DNA of 64,000 nucleotides from Trifolium pratense (GCF_020283565.1 NC_060063.1:43050856-43114855), one strand, 5' to 3'; shown: positions 21,550 through 33,429, numbered from the stretch's first letter. A program made the numbers and translations. The notes: generated by a model not told the origin, from the sequence alone.

Positions 21550-23904
21550 ATGGCTTCTTCTCTTTCTTCTCCACACTCTCTCTTACTCTTATTTTTCACC
21601 TTCTTCTTCTTCCTTTTCTCCCTCTCCCACTCACAACAATCAAACACTCCACAAACCTTCATCATCCACGTGTCAAAATCACAAAAATCCTCCTCCTCAC
21701 TCTTCTCCACCAATCAAAACCATTTCTCTTCCATCCTCAACACCCTCCCATCTTCTTCTTCCTCCACCCCCCCTTCCATCCTCTACACGTACACATCCGC
21801 CATTCACGGCTTCTCCGCCCAACTAACCCCTTCCCAAGCCGACCACCTTAAATCCCATCCCGACATCCTCTCCATCCAACCCGACCAAATCCGCCATCTC
21901 CACACCACATACACCCCCTCCTTCCTCGGCCTCGCCGAAACCTCCGGCATATGGCCAAGCTCCCACTTCGCTTCCGATGTAATCATCGGTGTCCTCGACA
22001 CCGGTATCTGGCCAGAACATCAAAGCTTCTCCGATCCATCTCTCTCAAAATCCACCCTCCCATCTTCATGGAAAGGCTCTTGCCAAATTTCCCATGATTT
22101 TCCATCTTCTGCGTGTAACAACAAGATCATTGGTGCTAAAGCTTTTTACAAAGGCTATGAATCTTATCTTCAAAGACCCATTGATGAAACAGTTGAATCA
22201 AAGTCGCCAAGAGATACTGAAGGTCATGGAACACACACTGCTTCAACTGCAGGAGGTTTTGTTGTTGGTAATGCTAGTTTGTTTGGTTTTGCTAGAGGTG
22301 AAGCTAAGGGAATGGCAACAAAAGCTAGAATTGCAGCTTATAAAATTTGTTGGAATGTTGGTTGTTTTGATTCTGATATTCTTGCTGCTATGGATGAAGC
22401 TGTTTCTGATGGGGTTCATGTGATTTCACTTTCAGTTGGTTCTAATGGTTATGCACCTCATTATTATCGCGATTCGATTGCGATTGGTGCTTTTGGTGCT
22501 GCACAACAAGGTGTTGTTGTTTCTTGTTCTGCAGGTAATTCAGGACCTGGTCCTTATACTTCTGTTAATATTGCTCCTTGGATTTTAACTGTTGGTGCTT
22601 CGACGATTGATAGAGAGTTTCCTGCTGATGTTATTCTTGGTGATGATAGAGTTTTGGGTGGTATTTCTTTGTATTCTGGTGATGATTTACCTGATTATAA
22701 ACTTCCTTTGGTTTATAGTGCTGATTGTGGTAGTAGATATTGTTATGTTGGATCTTTAGATTCTTCGAAAGTCAAAGGGAAGATTGTTGTTTGTGATAGG
22801 GGAGGAAATGCGAGAGTCGAAAAGGGTAGTGCTGTGAAAAAGGCAGGTGGATTAGGGATGATTGTGGCGAATACCGAAGAAAGCGGTGAAGAGCTTCTTG
22901 CTGATGCTCATCTTATTGCAGCTACAATGGTGGGTCAAACTGCTGGTGATAAGATTAAAGAGTATATAAAATCGAGTCAAAATCCAACTGCTACGATCAA
23001 GTTTAAAGGGACTGTGATCGGCGGTTCGGATTTACCTCCTGCTCCTCAAGTTGCTTCCTTTTCTAGCAGAGGTCCTAATTATAGAACTTCAGAGATTCTT
23101 AAACCAGATGTTATTGCTCCTGGTGTTAACATTTTAGCAGGTTGGACCGGTAAAGCGGCTCCCACTGATCTTGAAATTGATCCTAGGAGAGTTGAGTTTA
23201 ACATAGCTTCAGGTACTTCTATGTCATGTCCTCATGTTAGTGGAATTGCTGCATTGCTTAGAAAAGCTTTTCCAAATTTTTCACCAGCTGCAATTAAATC
23301 TGCTTTGATGACAACTGCTTATAATGTTGATAATTCTGGTGGAAAAATTAAGGATCTTGGAACAGGTAAAGAGTCAAATCCATTTGTTCATGGAGCAGGA
23401 CATGTTGATCCTAATAAAGCACTTAATCCCGGTTTAGTTTATGATATAAACACTAATGACTATTTATCATTCCTTTGTTCAATTGGTTATGATGCTAAGA
23501 AAATTCAAGTTTTCACTAGAGAACCAACTAGTTACAATATTTGTGAAAATGAAAAGAATTTAGCTAGTCCTGGTGATTTGAATTACCCTTCATTCTCTGT
23601 GGAGTTTGGTGCTTACAATGGTTTGGTTAAGTATAAAAGAGTTGTTACTAATGTCGGTGGTTCCGATGATGCGGTTTACACTGTCAAAGTTAATGCTCCT
23701 TTTGGCGTTGATGTTAGTGTTTCACCTAGCAAACTTGTTTTCAGTAGTGAAAATAAGACTCAAGCTTTTGAGATTACTTTCACTAGAATTGGATATGGTG
23801 GTTCTCAGAGTTTTGGATCTATTGAATGGAGTGATGGAAATCACATTGTGAGGAGTCCAATTGCTGTTAGATGGAGTAATGGATTCTCATCAGCATCCTT
23901 CTGA
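21550..23904 (+). CDS. Subtilisin-like serine protease, SBT1.4 (SASP) type
   Basis: 784 aa, intronless, secreted. Residues 1-28 are a signal peptide with a long Leu/Phe core. Residues 36-115 are the I9 propeptide, with the mature enzyme probably starting near T119 (TTYTPSFLGL). The S8 catalytic residues are all present: D150 in VLDTGIWP, H226 in EGHGTHTAS, N330 in SAGNSGPGP and S557 in SGTSMSCPH. A protease-associated insert spans about 385-475 (GKIVVCDRGGNARVEKGSA), and a fibronectin-III-like C-domain about 675-775 (DLNYPSFSV, VTNVGG). Motif by motif it matches Arabidopsis At3g14067 (SBT1.4, linked to senescence) more closely than other subtilases I know. Acts in the apoplast. The first 550 bp use C-ending codons heavily; after about 22100 third positions are mostly A or T. 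AATAAA at 24037 may be the poly(A) signal. Confidence 0.95.
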   Translation: MASSLSSPHSLLLLFFTFFFFLFSLSHSQQSNTPQTFIIHVSKSQKSSSSLFSTNQNHFSSILNTLPSSSSSTPPSILYTYTSAIHGFSAQLTPSQADHLKSHPDILSIQPDQIRHLHTTYTPSFLGLAETSGIWPSSHFASDVIIGVLDTGIWPEHQSFSDPSLSKSTLPSSWKGSCQISHDFPSSACNNKIIGAKAFYKGYESYLQRPIDETVESKSPRDTEGHGTHTASTAGGFVVGNASLFGFARGEAKGMATKARIAAYKICWNVGCFDSDILAAMDEAVSDGVHVISLSVGSNGYAPHYYRDSIAIGAFGAAQQGVVVSCSAGNSGPGPYTSVNIAPWILTVGASTIDREFPADVILGDDRVLGGISLYSGDDLPDYKLPLVYSADCGSRYCYVGSLDSSKVKGKIVVCDRGGNARVEKGSAVKKAGGLGMIVANTEESGEELLADAHLIAATMVGQTAGDKIKEYIKSSQNPTATIKFKGTVIGGSDLPPAPQVASFSSRGPNYRTSEILKPDVIAPGVNILAGWTGKAAPTDLEIDPRRVEFNIASGTSMSCPHVSGIAALLRKAFPNFSPAAIKSALMTTAYNVDNSGGKIKDLGTGKESNPFVHGAGHVDPNKALNPGLVYDINTNDYLSFLCSIGYDAKKIQVFTREPTSYNICENEKNLASPGDLNYPSFSVEFGAYNGLVKYKRVVTNVGGSDDAVYTVKVNAPFGVDVSVSPSKLVFSSENKTQAFEITFTRIGYGGSQSFGSIEWSDGNHIVRSPIAVRWSNGFSSASF

Positions 23905-26900
23905 TTTTTCACTTTATTATAATGCTTTGTTGCTGTGAAAATGGTAACACGTTATTTACCATGCATAGGTTATATTGTGTATGGAGTTCATTAGTCTTGC
24001 ATTGTTGTAAGTTTTATGTTAGCTTATTGTACAAAGAATAAAATAATGACTTATTGGTATGGTTGTTGTTTTATGAAATTGTACTCTAAACTTCTAAGTA
24101 GTTGATTAAGGTCTTCCAATAATTTATATGGATGAAATGGAATGTATGAAGTAAAATGTGATTTTTAGACTGTTGATTCATTCAGGTAATTGTTGGTGAA
24201 GGTTAAGGTGGGAAGAAATATTAATTTTCCCATGATGGGAAATGAAATTTGTACCATTGATATTTTATTTAGTGGCTATGATTTACGAAATTACGATTTA
24301 AGAAGGAATAGGATTGCATGTTGTCACTGTGTTGACGCAAAGTGATACCACGTCATTTTTAAGAATTAAAAAATAGAGTGATGGTTTACTCTAAAACAAA
24401 TAATACTAATTTTTTAAAGCAACCCGTTTTTTGACAATTGAAGCACTTCAACTTGTCACAACACTTTGATTTTAATTTAGTCCATATCTCTTTACTCACT
24501 TCTTCCACTTGATACACTCAAGACATCCACACTAACCTTCAAATATTTGTGTTTAGTTAGCTCCTTAGTTTAAAATGTATTTTTTATATCCTTTAATGTA
24601 TAGTGTTTTCCTTTCCATAAAATGACCAATTATATCCTAAAAACATACTATTATAAACAAAATATAAGTTCTCATAGACTCATATAATCTAATAATCTAA
24701 TAAATATAAGGAATCGTTACAACATGGCATAGAGGGGGCGTCATTAGAATCTACTAGGGGTAAACCCGTGCGTTGCACGGGTTCGATTAAATATATAATT
24801 AAAATATTTTTATAAATGAAAAATAATAATTGTTATAAATATAATAATATCATATAGTTAAATGATAGATATTAAAATAGTATATTTAACTCCTCTTTGA
24901 TGTATTATTGGTCAAAAAAAAAAAAGAAAATATGAGACATAAGAGTAATTTAAAGTTCGCTTATATAGATATGTCGTAAAATAAATTATAACCTTTAACT
25001 TCTAAACTTTTGCATAAGTTATATACATTCAAATTATTTCTAATGTAGTTGAGACATACATTTTTTTTTTTTACAAAACATACCAAATCCATGGTTTAAA
25101 TAGAAGGAAAACTTCTGATCAAATGGACGTGCTCCACAATCATCACACTGCAATGACCACATTTATTGCATAAAGCAATCTTTAAACTTCAGTCCTTAAA
25201 AAGATGAAAAATGGATATTGAAAATAGAATAACATTCATATATATATAGACATAATTTGCTAAAATATCTATACATAGAAAACATACAAAATAATTTAAA
25301 TACAAAAAATGAGAGAGCATGACTAAACAAAAAGTATGTGATACATGTGAATAGATATTAGTTATATAAGGATCATGGTTACATTGAGAAGCATTCCAAC
25401 AGTCATAAGATTTAATTGTAATGAGTGTTTAGTTATCATTGCATTATATTTTTACAAATTAACTATGCAAATGTTAATTTATAGCATAAGAAATTAGATC
25501 TCTTTATGCAAAAACCACAATAACACATGAAGTTTAATTCTTTTCATTTTAGTGTGCTGTTTCTTTTGCAGATAATCAAAAGTCACACTATTAATTGGTG
25601 TTTCCAATTATTTGCAATTAAGCATAAAATAAATCTCATAACTGATTTCAATTATTTTTTCTTCTATGGACCAATAATAAACATGTTATTGTTCTCGTAT
25701 TTATCAATTCTCTTTTCTAAAAAGTCCGGTATCAAATATAAAATTATATTCATAGTTATACAATAACTTTAGTAAAATTGCATATTATTAAAAAAAATTC
25801 TAAGGAAGATTTTTTTTTTTTTTTTATCAGAGAATTTTTTAGTCAAGTTGGACGCAAAAATGTCAATATGGCGCAATTCAGTTTTTTCTCAATTACATTA
25901 TATACTATCATTTATCATTATAAGTCCAAATTTAGTAGAAAGCTGAGACAAATAATATAAGAATACATCATTGTTTGTTGATATATCTTCTTGTGAGAAT
26001 TTCATTTTAGAATTCCAACAATCATTAAAATTTGATGGTCATAGTATCATTTATGTCTCTCTCTAAACCATAACCGAGATATAAATTTGTAGGTCTTATA
26101 ATATTAGTTGGTCACTTTTAATTAAATTTTTCATTTTTCATTATTGATATATTCTTTTGTAAGAAATTCTCTTAGAGGTACCACATCATCACAAAGAAGG
26201 CCTAAAAACAATTCAAGCTTCCTTTTAATAAAAGATGTTATGTCAATTTTCAAGATATAATTTGGCCGATCAATATAATAGATATCCAACCATAAAAAAT
26301 ATGGATTAACATATATGAAGAATATGAAATACAAAATGGATAAATAATAAAAGGGTGAAACTGAATATACAATAGATGATAAGATATTCTTATATGAGTG
26401 ACTATTTGTTTTACAAATTTCTCGTAAGGATGCATGGAAATCAATAGATACTTTAGTCAATATTCTGCCATAGAAATCAATAAATTAGTGAAGGCATACA
26501 TGGAAAGTAAGAAAAGAACATAAGACATTATGAAAAGTTGAAGAATATGTACCTAAGAGTTATTTTGGAGAAAGTAAATGATGACTCAAACAAAAAATTT
26601 ATAAATTAGTAAATACCTTTTTTTTCCTCTGGTTCTATCACATGGATCTGGAGTAAGTAGACTAAAATAATATAACGTTCTATGTTCTCGATAACAAATG
26701 AACAACCAATATCAATAAATAAATGAGAAAAATAAGATTGTTTACTTACAATCATTGTTATGATAAAAAATATATTTTAAAGATAACTTTTAAATGAACA
26801 ATATAATTTGATAAGAGTAATTGAGTATACCGGCCTTTTCATCCATTAACATTCTATTGTAGTGAAAAATTATTTCTTTCAACCTACACATGAAGAACAA

Positions 26901-27500
26901 AAACTAAACATTAGTACAAATGAATATTGTTGGATATCAATACATAGCACCATGGTAGAAATACGCTCAAAGATTGAGTGAAAATATCAATTATTAAGAT
27001 TTAGAAATAATAAGTAGAAAAAGAATGTGGGGTGGTGGTTATAAAGAGTGAGAGTGAACCTATTAGTCACTAAATTTTCTCATTTTATAGTAAAGTGTTT
27101 TTCTAGCTCATACCACTTTCTAGCTCTAGAATTTGAAAGAAAAACCTATCATAATACATAGCACATACCACTTTTTTTTTTCTTAGTATTGAAAGAATAT
27201 ATTTTGTGGTTATATTGGTCCCTTTTAATTCATTTAGGAACTAATTAACTTGCAATGAAGAGAGACACACATTTTTTTTTATTAAATTCAGCTCTTTAAG
27301 GGATTGATCAAAGAGGTTTGGAATATCAAAGTGACTCACTTGCTTGAAATATAATGATTCCTTTTTTTATTAGTATTAGTATTGAAAGAATTCCAATAGT
27401 CATGAATATTTTGTGGTTATATAAATCTTATATATTAGTTGGTCCATTTTAATTTAATAATTTTTCATTTTAGTTAGTTGGTCCCTTTTAAGAAGTTATA
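23905..27500. other. AT-rich intergenic stretch, no gene supported
   Basis: After the subtilase 3'UTR there is about 3.5 kb of AT-rich DNA with only short open frames lacking domains. It contains the hairpin at 24763-24783 and scattered diverged repeats such as two copies of TATTTTGTGGTTATAT near 27200 and 27408. Possibly decayed transposon sequence. Confidence 0.5.
24750..24783. repeat. GC hairpin resembling a Helitron terminus
   Basis: TCTACTAGGGGTAA is followed by a perfect 9-bp stem, AACCCGTGC/GCACGGGTT, with a GTT loop. TC-start plus a short GC hairpin resembles non-autonomous Helitron ends widespread in plants. The opposite end was not identified. Confidence 0.4.
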
Positions 27501-27507
27501 TAGTGAT

Positions 27508-27710
27508 AATTTGATATATTGATAATTAAAATTAAAATGATTTAATTAAAGATAATTAAAATTAAAATGATTTAATCAAAGGAGATGATGAAAAGGTTTT
27601 TTAATAGAGATTGTAAACTTGATAATTTGATATATTGATAATTAAAATTAAAATGATTTAATTAAAGGAGATGATGAAAAGGTTTTTTAATAGAGATTGT
27701 AAACTTTTCT
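27508..27710. repeat. Local tandem duplication of about 100 bp
   Basis: Two adjacent copies share GGAGATGATGAAAAGG, then TTTTTTAATAGAGATTG and TAAACTT, preceded by ATTGATAATTAAAATTAAAA. The first copy carries an extra internal duplication of GATAATTAAAATTAAAATG. Confidence 0.75.
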
Positions 27711-27944
27711 TGTAGAGTGCCACATCATCAAAATACTTGATTGTGAGCAACTCAACATTCCTTTTACTTGTAAAAGATACCGTAAAATTGATTTTTGACG
27801 TAATAAAAAAGACATATATGTTAGAATCATAACATGTCCAATTATCAAACCCTTCAAAATTTTAAAAAAAATTATAATGTATTTAATAAAATAATATAAT
27901 AGTGATACATTTATAAATTTGTTCTTAAATTATAATCTCAATTT

Positions 27945-28455
27945 TTTTTTTTTTGACTAAAAAAAATGTATTCATTCATTCAAATTGAAAATACATAGAT
28001 CATTACAAAATCAGGATTGCTAAAAACTGGAAAATGTGAATTTACAAACAAACTTGCAGCACCTAAGTTAATAGCAAACAACGATATCGTGAAAGTGCCT
28101 ACAAATATGACAAAATAAAAGTAACCGGAATATTCATACTCCCGGATCTGCAACATTGACGTCAAAGTCTTCATCAGATCTGTAATGAGTTGATGTAGAT
28201 ATGTCAATTTGAATCAACGAAACACCGTACTAAAATGAAAAATCAACAAACGCCGCACAAGACGACCACAAACAAACGCTGCACAAGACGACCACAAACT
28301 TAAAAAGCAAAAAACAAATAAGCAAATCTATTTGAATAATCACTTATTTAAATGAAAAGAAAAGCAAAAACAATTTAGAGGGGTGATTTTGGATCAAAAA
28401 TTGACCCTAAAACCACCCCTCTTTGGTGGATGAACAAAAAGAATAAACTAGGGTT
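27945..28455 (-). repeat. Dispersed repeat, copy 2; contains array breakpoint
   Basis: Second long copy of the repeat at 18723-19245, in the same orientation. The left edge of the SWEET array (28298) falls inside it, so units B-D begin with only the last 150 bp of this repeat. Confidence 0.65.
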
Positions 28456-28852
28456 TAGGAGAGCTCTTCGCATAAAATATCGGTCTACAATCTCAAATAT
28501 TTAAAAGTTATAATTTGATTAAATGTATATGTAAAATATCTTTATAACAACAAAGTTAAATATTAAAAATCTAATTGGCTTCAATTCAATGAAGGTAAAA
28601 ATAAAGTCATAATATAAATTAATCTAAGGAGCCCTTTAACCACTTGTCTTGTTTTTAAAATATAAAATAACATAAATTATCATCACAGATCATATTCACA
28701 TATAAGTATTAATTCCAATACCGAATTTTTCAAAAAACTAAAAACAAAACTAAAAACACAATAAACTCAAAAAAAAGTTGTCCATTTTGTTTATACAAAC
28801 AAATTAAACTAACTATCTAAATTTGTAAGAAATAATTAAAAAAAAAAAAGCC

Positions 28853-28859
28853 TATATAA
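28853..28859 (+). promoter_or_regulatory. TATA box of SWEET-A
   Basis: TATATAA in CCTATATAACCGCC lies 94 bp upstream of the SWEET-A ATG and is followed by a CTT/TTC-repeat leader, a typical plant arrangement. The TTC repeat is longer in unit A than in B-D. The same box is at about 34060 (B), 39260 (C) and 44453 (D). Confidence 0.65.
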
Positions 28860-28952
28860 CCGCCACTTGTTTCATTTCTTCTTCATCTTTTTCTCACGCA
28901 TTCTCTTCTTCTTCTTCTTCTTCTTCTTCACATATTTGTTGTTGCAGAGAAA

Positions 28953-31586
28953 ATGACTAGCGCTTCATTAATTAATACTGTTGGCGCTATAGGTTTGTTG
29001 TTCTTTTTCTTCCTTTTCAATCGAAAAATCATATGTCAATTATGAATTTGATTTATATGTTTGGTTTCAATTTGTATTGTACTGCATTAATTAATATGTG
29101 TTTGATTTGTGTTAATTCGATTAGTTTCACAAGTTTTTCAGTTTAAGTTAATTTTAACTTTTGTGCTAATATCCATTTGCATGATGGATAAAATTAATTT
29201 GAACTCATGAAATTTCGTCAAAAAAAAGTTTGCACGAAGCATAATTTAAACTTTTTATGTTAATCAATTCATGAATGGAAAATAATTTTCACTTTATTTT
29301 TGAATGCAGGGAATGTTATCTCCTTCGTATTGTTCTTCTCACCAGCGTAATTTAACTCTCTTTCTCTATTTAGTTACTCTGTTTTATGTATGCATGAAAA
29401 TGCCCGGACAAAATAATATTAGTAGTATGCGCGTTACCATTTAATTTGCCTCTGATTGTTTTGACTGAGTGAACAAATTAAAATCACATAAACAACCACA
29501 CCACTTGTAATGAATTTCATTACGGCCAACAATATGAATTTATTAGTGTTTAATTTGGTTTTTAGAAAAACAAATTCATTAAATAAGTTCAAAAAGAATT
29601 ACAGTTATGAAATTATGAAATTAGGAAGAAACAATTAGAAATTAAATTATTATACATTGATAGCCCAAATAATTTTAATAAGATTTGTGCATGTTTGTGA
29701 TTAATTCACACCGCAACGACAACAATCTTTAACATTTGCAAAATTGTTAACACGATTGCAACTTCTACTGCTATTTAAAATCTTGAAAGTGAAAATCAAG
29801 ATAGATACTTAGTGTGTGTATCATTTAAAGAAATCAAGATTAAATTATAGCTTTGAATTTTTGTGCCGCAAAACTTAGATTTTATATTATTTTAGCATTG
29901 GTTATTTTAATTTTAAAAATGATGCTAATGTGCTCATTAATATTGATTGGTAATTGGTATGAATTGCAGTCCAACTTTCTACAAAATTATAAAAAAGAAG
30001 GATGTGGAGGAGTTCAAGCCTGATCCATACTTAGTTACTCTGTTGAATTGTGCTATTTGGGTATTTTATGGAATGCCTTATGTGCAACCACACGGAATTT
30101 ATTTTGTTATCGTAGATGGGTCTGGCTTTGTTTTTCAGTTCGTCTATCTTACCATATTTTATGTCTATGCCAACAATAAAGGAAAGGTATGTATATAATA
30201 TATTTTCACCATGATTATCCGATCCATAAAAATTTGCTGATTTAAGTTGTAATATCAAATGTATGTAATCTTGCATATTTTATTAGGATGGTAATAAGAG
30301 ATTAATTTTATAACCTCTTGAGACAATTTAAATTTAGTTGTAAAATATATCTAAGTTTTCGAATATTCTACTTTTTTTCCCTTTAAATCACACAATTAAT
30401 TAATCAACGAGATGTTAGCTCATTGTCTAAGAGTTCAACATTATAATCTTAAAAATAATTTTATTCTTAATATTCTATATTTTAATATTCTTTTTTTTTC
30501 TTCGTTAAATTACTTAACATATTGATGAGATGTTGGTTCAATGTGTTTTTTTTTTGACAAATAGTTCAATGTGTTTTAAATTTTTTTTATATGCAAAAGG
30601 GCCTAAGCCCACAATGTATTTTAATCCTCAACACACATAGTTTAAATACTATTTAGGATGATTACAAAATAACTATTTATGTCACTTTAATTAATTAATA
30701 ATTTTTAACTATTTAATTAATTCAAAGTCCCAACCAAAACCTATAGTTGAATGTTTAAGAGTTATATAATCATTCCAAATCTTCTACTCATACCTAATAT
30801 TTTTTCCTAATTTCAGAAGAAGTTTCTTCTCTATCTTCTTATTGAGATCATTTTCTTTGCTGCCATTGTTCTCATAACAATGTTGGCACTACATGACAAT
30901 ACCAAAAGGTCTTCAGTTGTTGGTATTCTTGGTATTCTATGTGCTATCTTCAACGCACTGATGTATGTCTCTCCTCTTACCATTATGGTAAGTAACTTCT
31001 TCTATCCCATTAATTTATATTTAAATATGAAAATCACATTTTATAATTTTTTCACTAATTTCAATTTGGTTTTTTGTTACATATAATTAACAGACAAAGG
31101 TTGTAAAAACCAATAGTGTGAAATATATGCCATTTTGCCTCTCTTTGGCCATCTTCCTTGATGGTTTGGTCTGGACAATAAATGCTCTCATCACCCCCTT
31201 CGCTCTCACCCACCCTTTCGGCATTTATGTCATGGTAATTATTTCTCTCTTCGGTTCTTATTATAAAAAACAAATCATTTTTTAGATTTAGTGAATAAAT
31301 TTTATATATATATATATATATATATGATCTTAAATATAGATTTCAATAATTTTATTGTGAGTTAATAATTGTAGATTAGTTGGATATACTAAAGATTTTT
31401 GAGTTTAACTATCTCATTCTTAATTAATGAATGTATCTTTGTACATTTTTACAGATTAGCACCAGCATTGGAGCAATATCTGGACTTGTTCAACTCATAC
31501 TATATGCTTATTATTGGTGCATGGGAGAAAATAATGTTGATGATGATGCTGAGCATGTTCTAAATCCAGTTGTGGTTGCAGTCTGA
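28953..31586 (+). CDS. SWEET sugar transporter, clade II (SWEET5-like), copy A
   Basis: Exons 28953-28992, 29310-29346, 29970-30186, 30817-30987, 31094-31234 and 31455-31586, all GT-AG and in phase, give 245 aa. SWEETs are seven-helix facilitators that move hexose or sucrose through two MtN3/saliva triple-helix bundles, here about residues 9-94 and 130-222. The conserved prolines (P25, P45, P151, P168) and W182 are present, and FKPDPY, FYGMPYVQP, YVSPLTIM and SVKYMPF fit the SWEET5-type clade II. Unusually, the two pocket asparagines known from AtSWEET1 (N73, N192) align with D75 (VDGSG) and T205 (ISTSIG). The C-terminus is short and acidic. Copy A has L123 and H236. Function as a transporter is inferred and may be altered. 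Confidence 0.9.
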
Positions 31587-31659
31587 TCTGACACTTGTTT
31601 ATATTTTTTTTTCCAGCTCCATCGAATTTGTAGATGATTAACCATAATTCCATTGTTTA

Positions 31660-31905
31660 TGAAGTTTTTTTACTCAAATAAAGATATTCATTCATTCGAA
31701 TTGATAATACATTGATGCAATACAACTTTAAAATCGCTAAAAACAAAAATGATAAATTTGCGAACAAACTCATAATATACATGTTAATAGCATAAAACGG
31801 CAAATTGCATAAGCCTACAAATTTAAATATGACAATATTGAAGTGTCTGGAATGTTCATGCCTCCGAATCCGTAGCGTTGATGACACCAAAGTCGACATT
31901 GATTG
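31660..31905 (-). repeat. Diverged dispersed repeat at SWEET 3' end
   Basis: Starts just after the SWEET-A 3'UTR with the poly(A)-signal-like AATAAAGATATTCATTCATTC. On the minus strand it is related to the repeats at 18723 and 27945 (FVGLCNLPFYAINMYIMSLFA versus FVGTFMMSLYAINLGVA). Equivalent copies are at about 36855-37100, 42053-42300 and 56415 onward, the last split by a retrotransposon. Confidence 0.55.
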
Positions 31906-32114
31906 AACCTTCACTATATAGAACTAATTCTTCAACCTGAAACACTTAAACACATGGATATCATATCAAATAAACCTGTTACAATATTACAAATGAAAGA
32001 GAAAATAGAAGGCAAAATGCTTGATTTTTATTGGATGCTAGTGTCAAATTATTTTACACTAACATAATATCATATCCACTAAACTCTAAATTAAATATAA
32101 AATTACATTTTTAT

Positions 32115-32490
32115 CATACCTGGAGATCAGATATTGAGATGGCCAGCAATACGTTCGTAGTTGAGCAGTCCACGGAGGGGGGGTTTGTACATGCAGGCAC
32201 TCTGATGCTTCAAAGAGTAGAATGAATTGAATATTTGACCCTCCTGATGAGGAGGGTTTATATAGAGCCTCCAGCGTTGGGTCAAACGTCTCCTTAATGG
32301 GTCGTGTTAAGCAGCCCACTAAGGATGATTGCCAGAACTTCTCCTTGGATGGAGGGAGAGGCCGTTCGTGGTCCTCATCCTGGGCTAAGTTGTTCCGCTT
32401 ATTAAGAATAAGGGATAAGCTTGGAGGAATATGCGTCCTCGGTGGAGGAGCACGTTTCACACGTGCTTCTTAATCCCGATAGAATTTGGT
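32115..32490 (-). repeat. GC-richer promoter-like block, possible LTR fragment (unit A)
   Basis: Markedly less AT-rich than its surroundings. On the minus strand it has CTCTATATAAACCCTCC, a strong TATA context next to the palindrome CCCTCCTCATCAGGAGGG, which looks like the U3/R part of an LTR. A 124-codon minus-strand open frame spans it but matches nothing I know. Copies: 37311-37686, 42503-42878, 61425-61800. Confidence 0.4.
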
Positions 32491-33118
32491 CTTGCTCCTT
32501 TGCTTACCATCTTTAAACTCTTTCTATATATTAATTTCATTTTAACTTTCATTTTAGAAAATAAAAGTTTACATTAACTCATTAAGTATCGATTATTTTT
32601 TTGACTCGACAATAAACTTTCCTCCAATTTGGTCCCAAACAAACAATGTGTATAAATCATTTTCAAACTATTATACATCTTTTTTTTTACGGTTAAAACT
32701 ATTATTTTATTTCATGCATTTACAACAATAACTAATACTCTAATGGTTAATAAAGACAATACAATAACTAAGACATTAAGATATTGTATTCAAAATAGTT
32801 AACGAACTTCTCTTAATACAAATTATTTGAGAGAGTCTGAGTTTGATGGAGCCAGTTCTTCGCCAAACTTTACTTATCCCGTGGTCAAAAATAAAATAAA
32901 GACAATATAGAAAATTATTTTATTCATCAAGTAAATCTCGACTTAATCACTTGTTTGAAGGGAAGAAAAGGATTGCACACAGTTACTACATGCATGGTGC
33001 TCTAATGATTTTCAGCCGTCAAATCTTGAATCAAGGGTAGAGATCATTTAGTACTGATTTTTTGAAAATATAATATAAGCCGTCCGATCATAAAAAGATG
33101 GCTGAGATCTATTATAGT

Positions 33119-33250
33119 GGAAAATAATGTTGATGCTGATTCTAATCATGTTCTAAATCCAGCTGTAATTGCAGTCTGATCTGATTATAGTACTTGTTTA
33201 TAGTATTTTTCTTTTCCAACTCCATCGATTTGTAGATGATTAACCATAAA
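33119..33250 (+). pseudogene. Relic of a SWEET exon-6 3' end (unit A)
   Basis: GGAAAATAATGTTGATGCTG through the stop at GCAGTCTGA and the following UTR words (CTCCATCGATTTGTAGATG, ATTAACCATAA) match the end of the adjacent SWEET exon 6 and its 3'UTR with many substitutions. No other exon precedes it. Same relic at 38316-38446, 43510-43640 and 62432-62563. Confidence 0.8.
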
Positions 33251-33402
33251 AATAAAAAAAAAATCAGTTTTATTTTATTTTATTTTGTTTTTGTAACTTT
33301 TTTTACGGGACTTTTTAATTTTTTATTTTTGAATCAATATACTTGTAACATTTTTTTTGACGGTCAATATACTTGTAACATAATTACTTATTACTAGCAA
33401 GC

Positions 33403-33429
33403 CAGGCAGGCGCGTTCCGCACCTGCCTG
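33403..33429. repeat. GC hairpin CAGGCAGG(C)GCG (unit A)
   Basis: Stem CAGGCAGGCGCG / CGCACCTGCCTG with one mismatch and a TTC loop, preceded by TTACTAGCAAGC. The layout resembles the hairpin at 24763-24783. Copies at 38601-38627, 43796-43822 and 62714-62740. Confidence 0.55.

Noticed and set aside
24763..24783. Rho-independent terminator or CRISPR-like palindrome
   Set aside because: Eukaryotic context, single copy, no spacer array; better explained as a transposon-end hairpin.
32086..32460. 124-codon minus-strand frame repeated in all four SWEET units
   Set aside because: Conserved only because the units are recent duplicates. No recognisable domain, and it spans a TATA-bearing repeat block.
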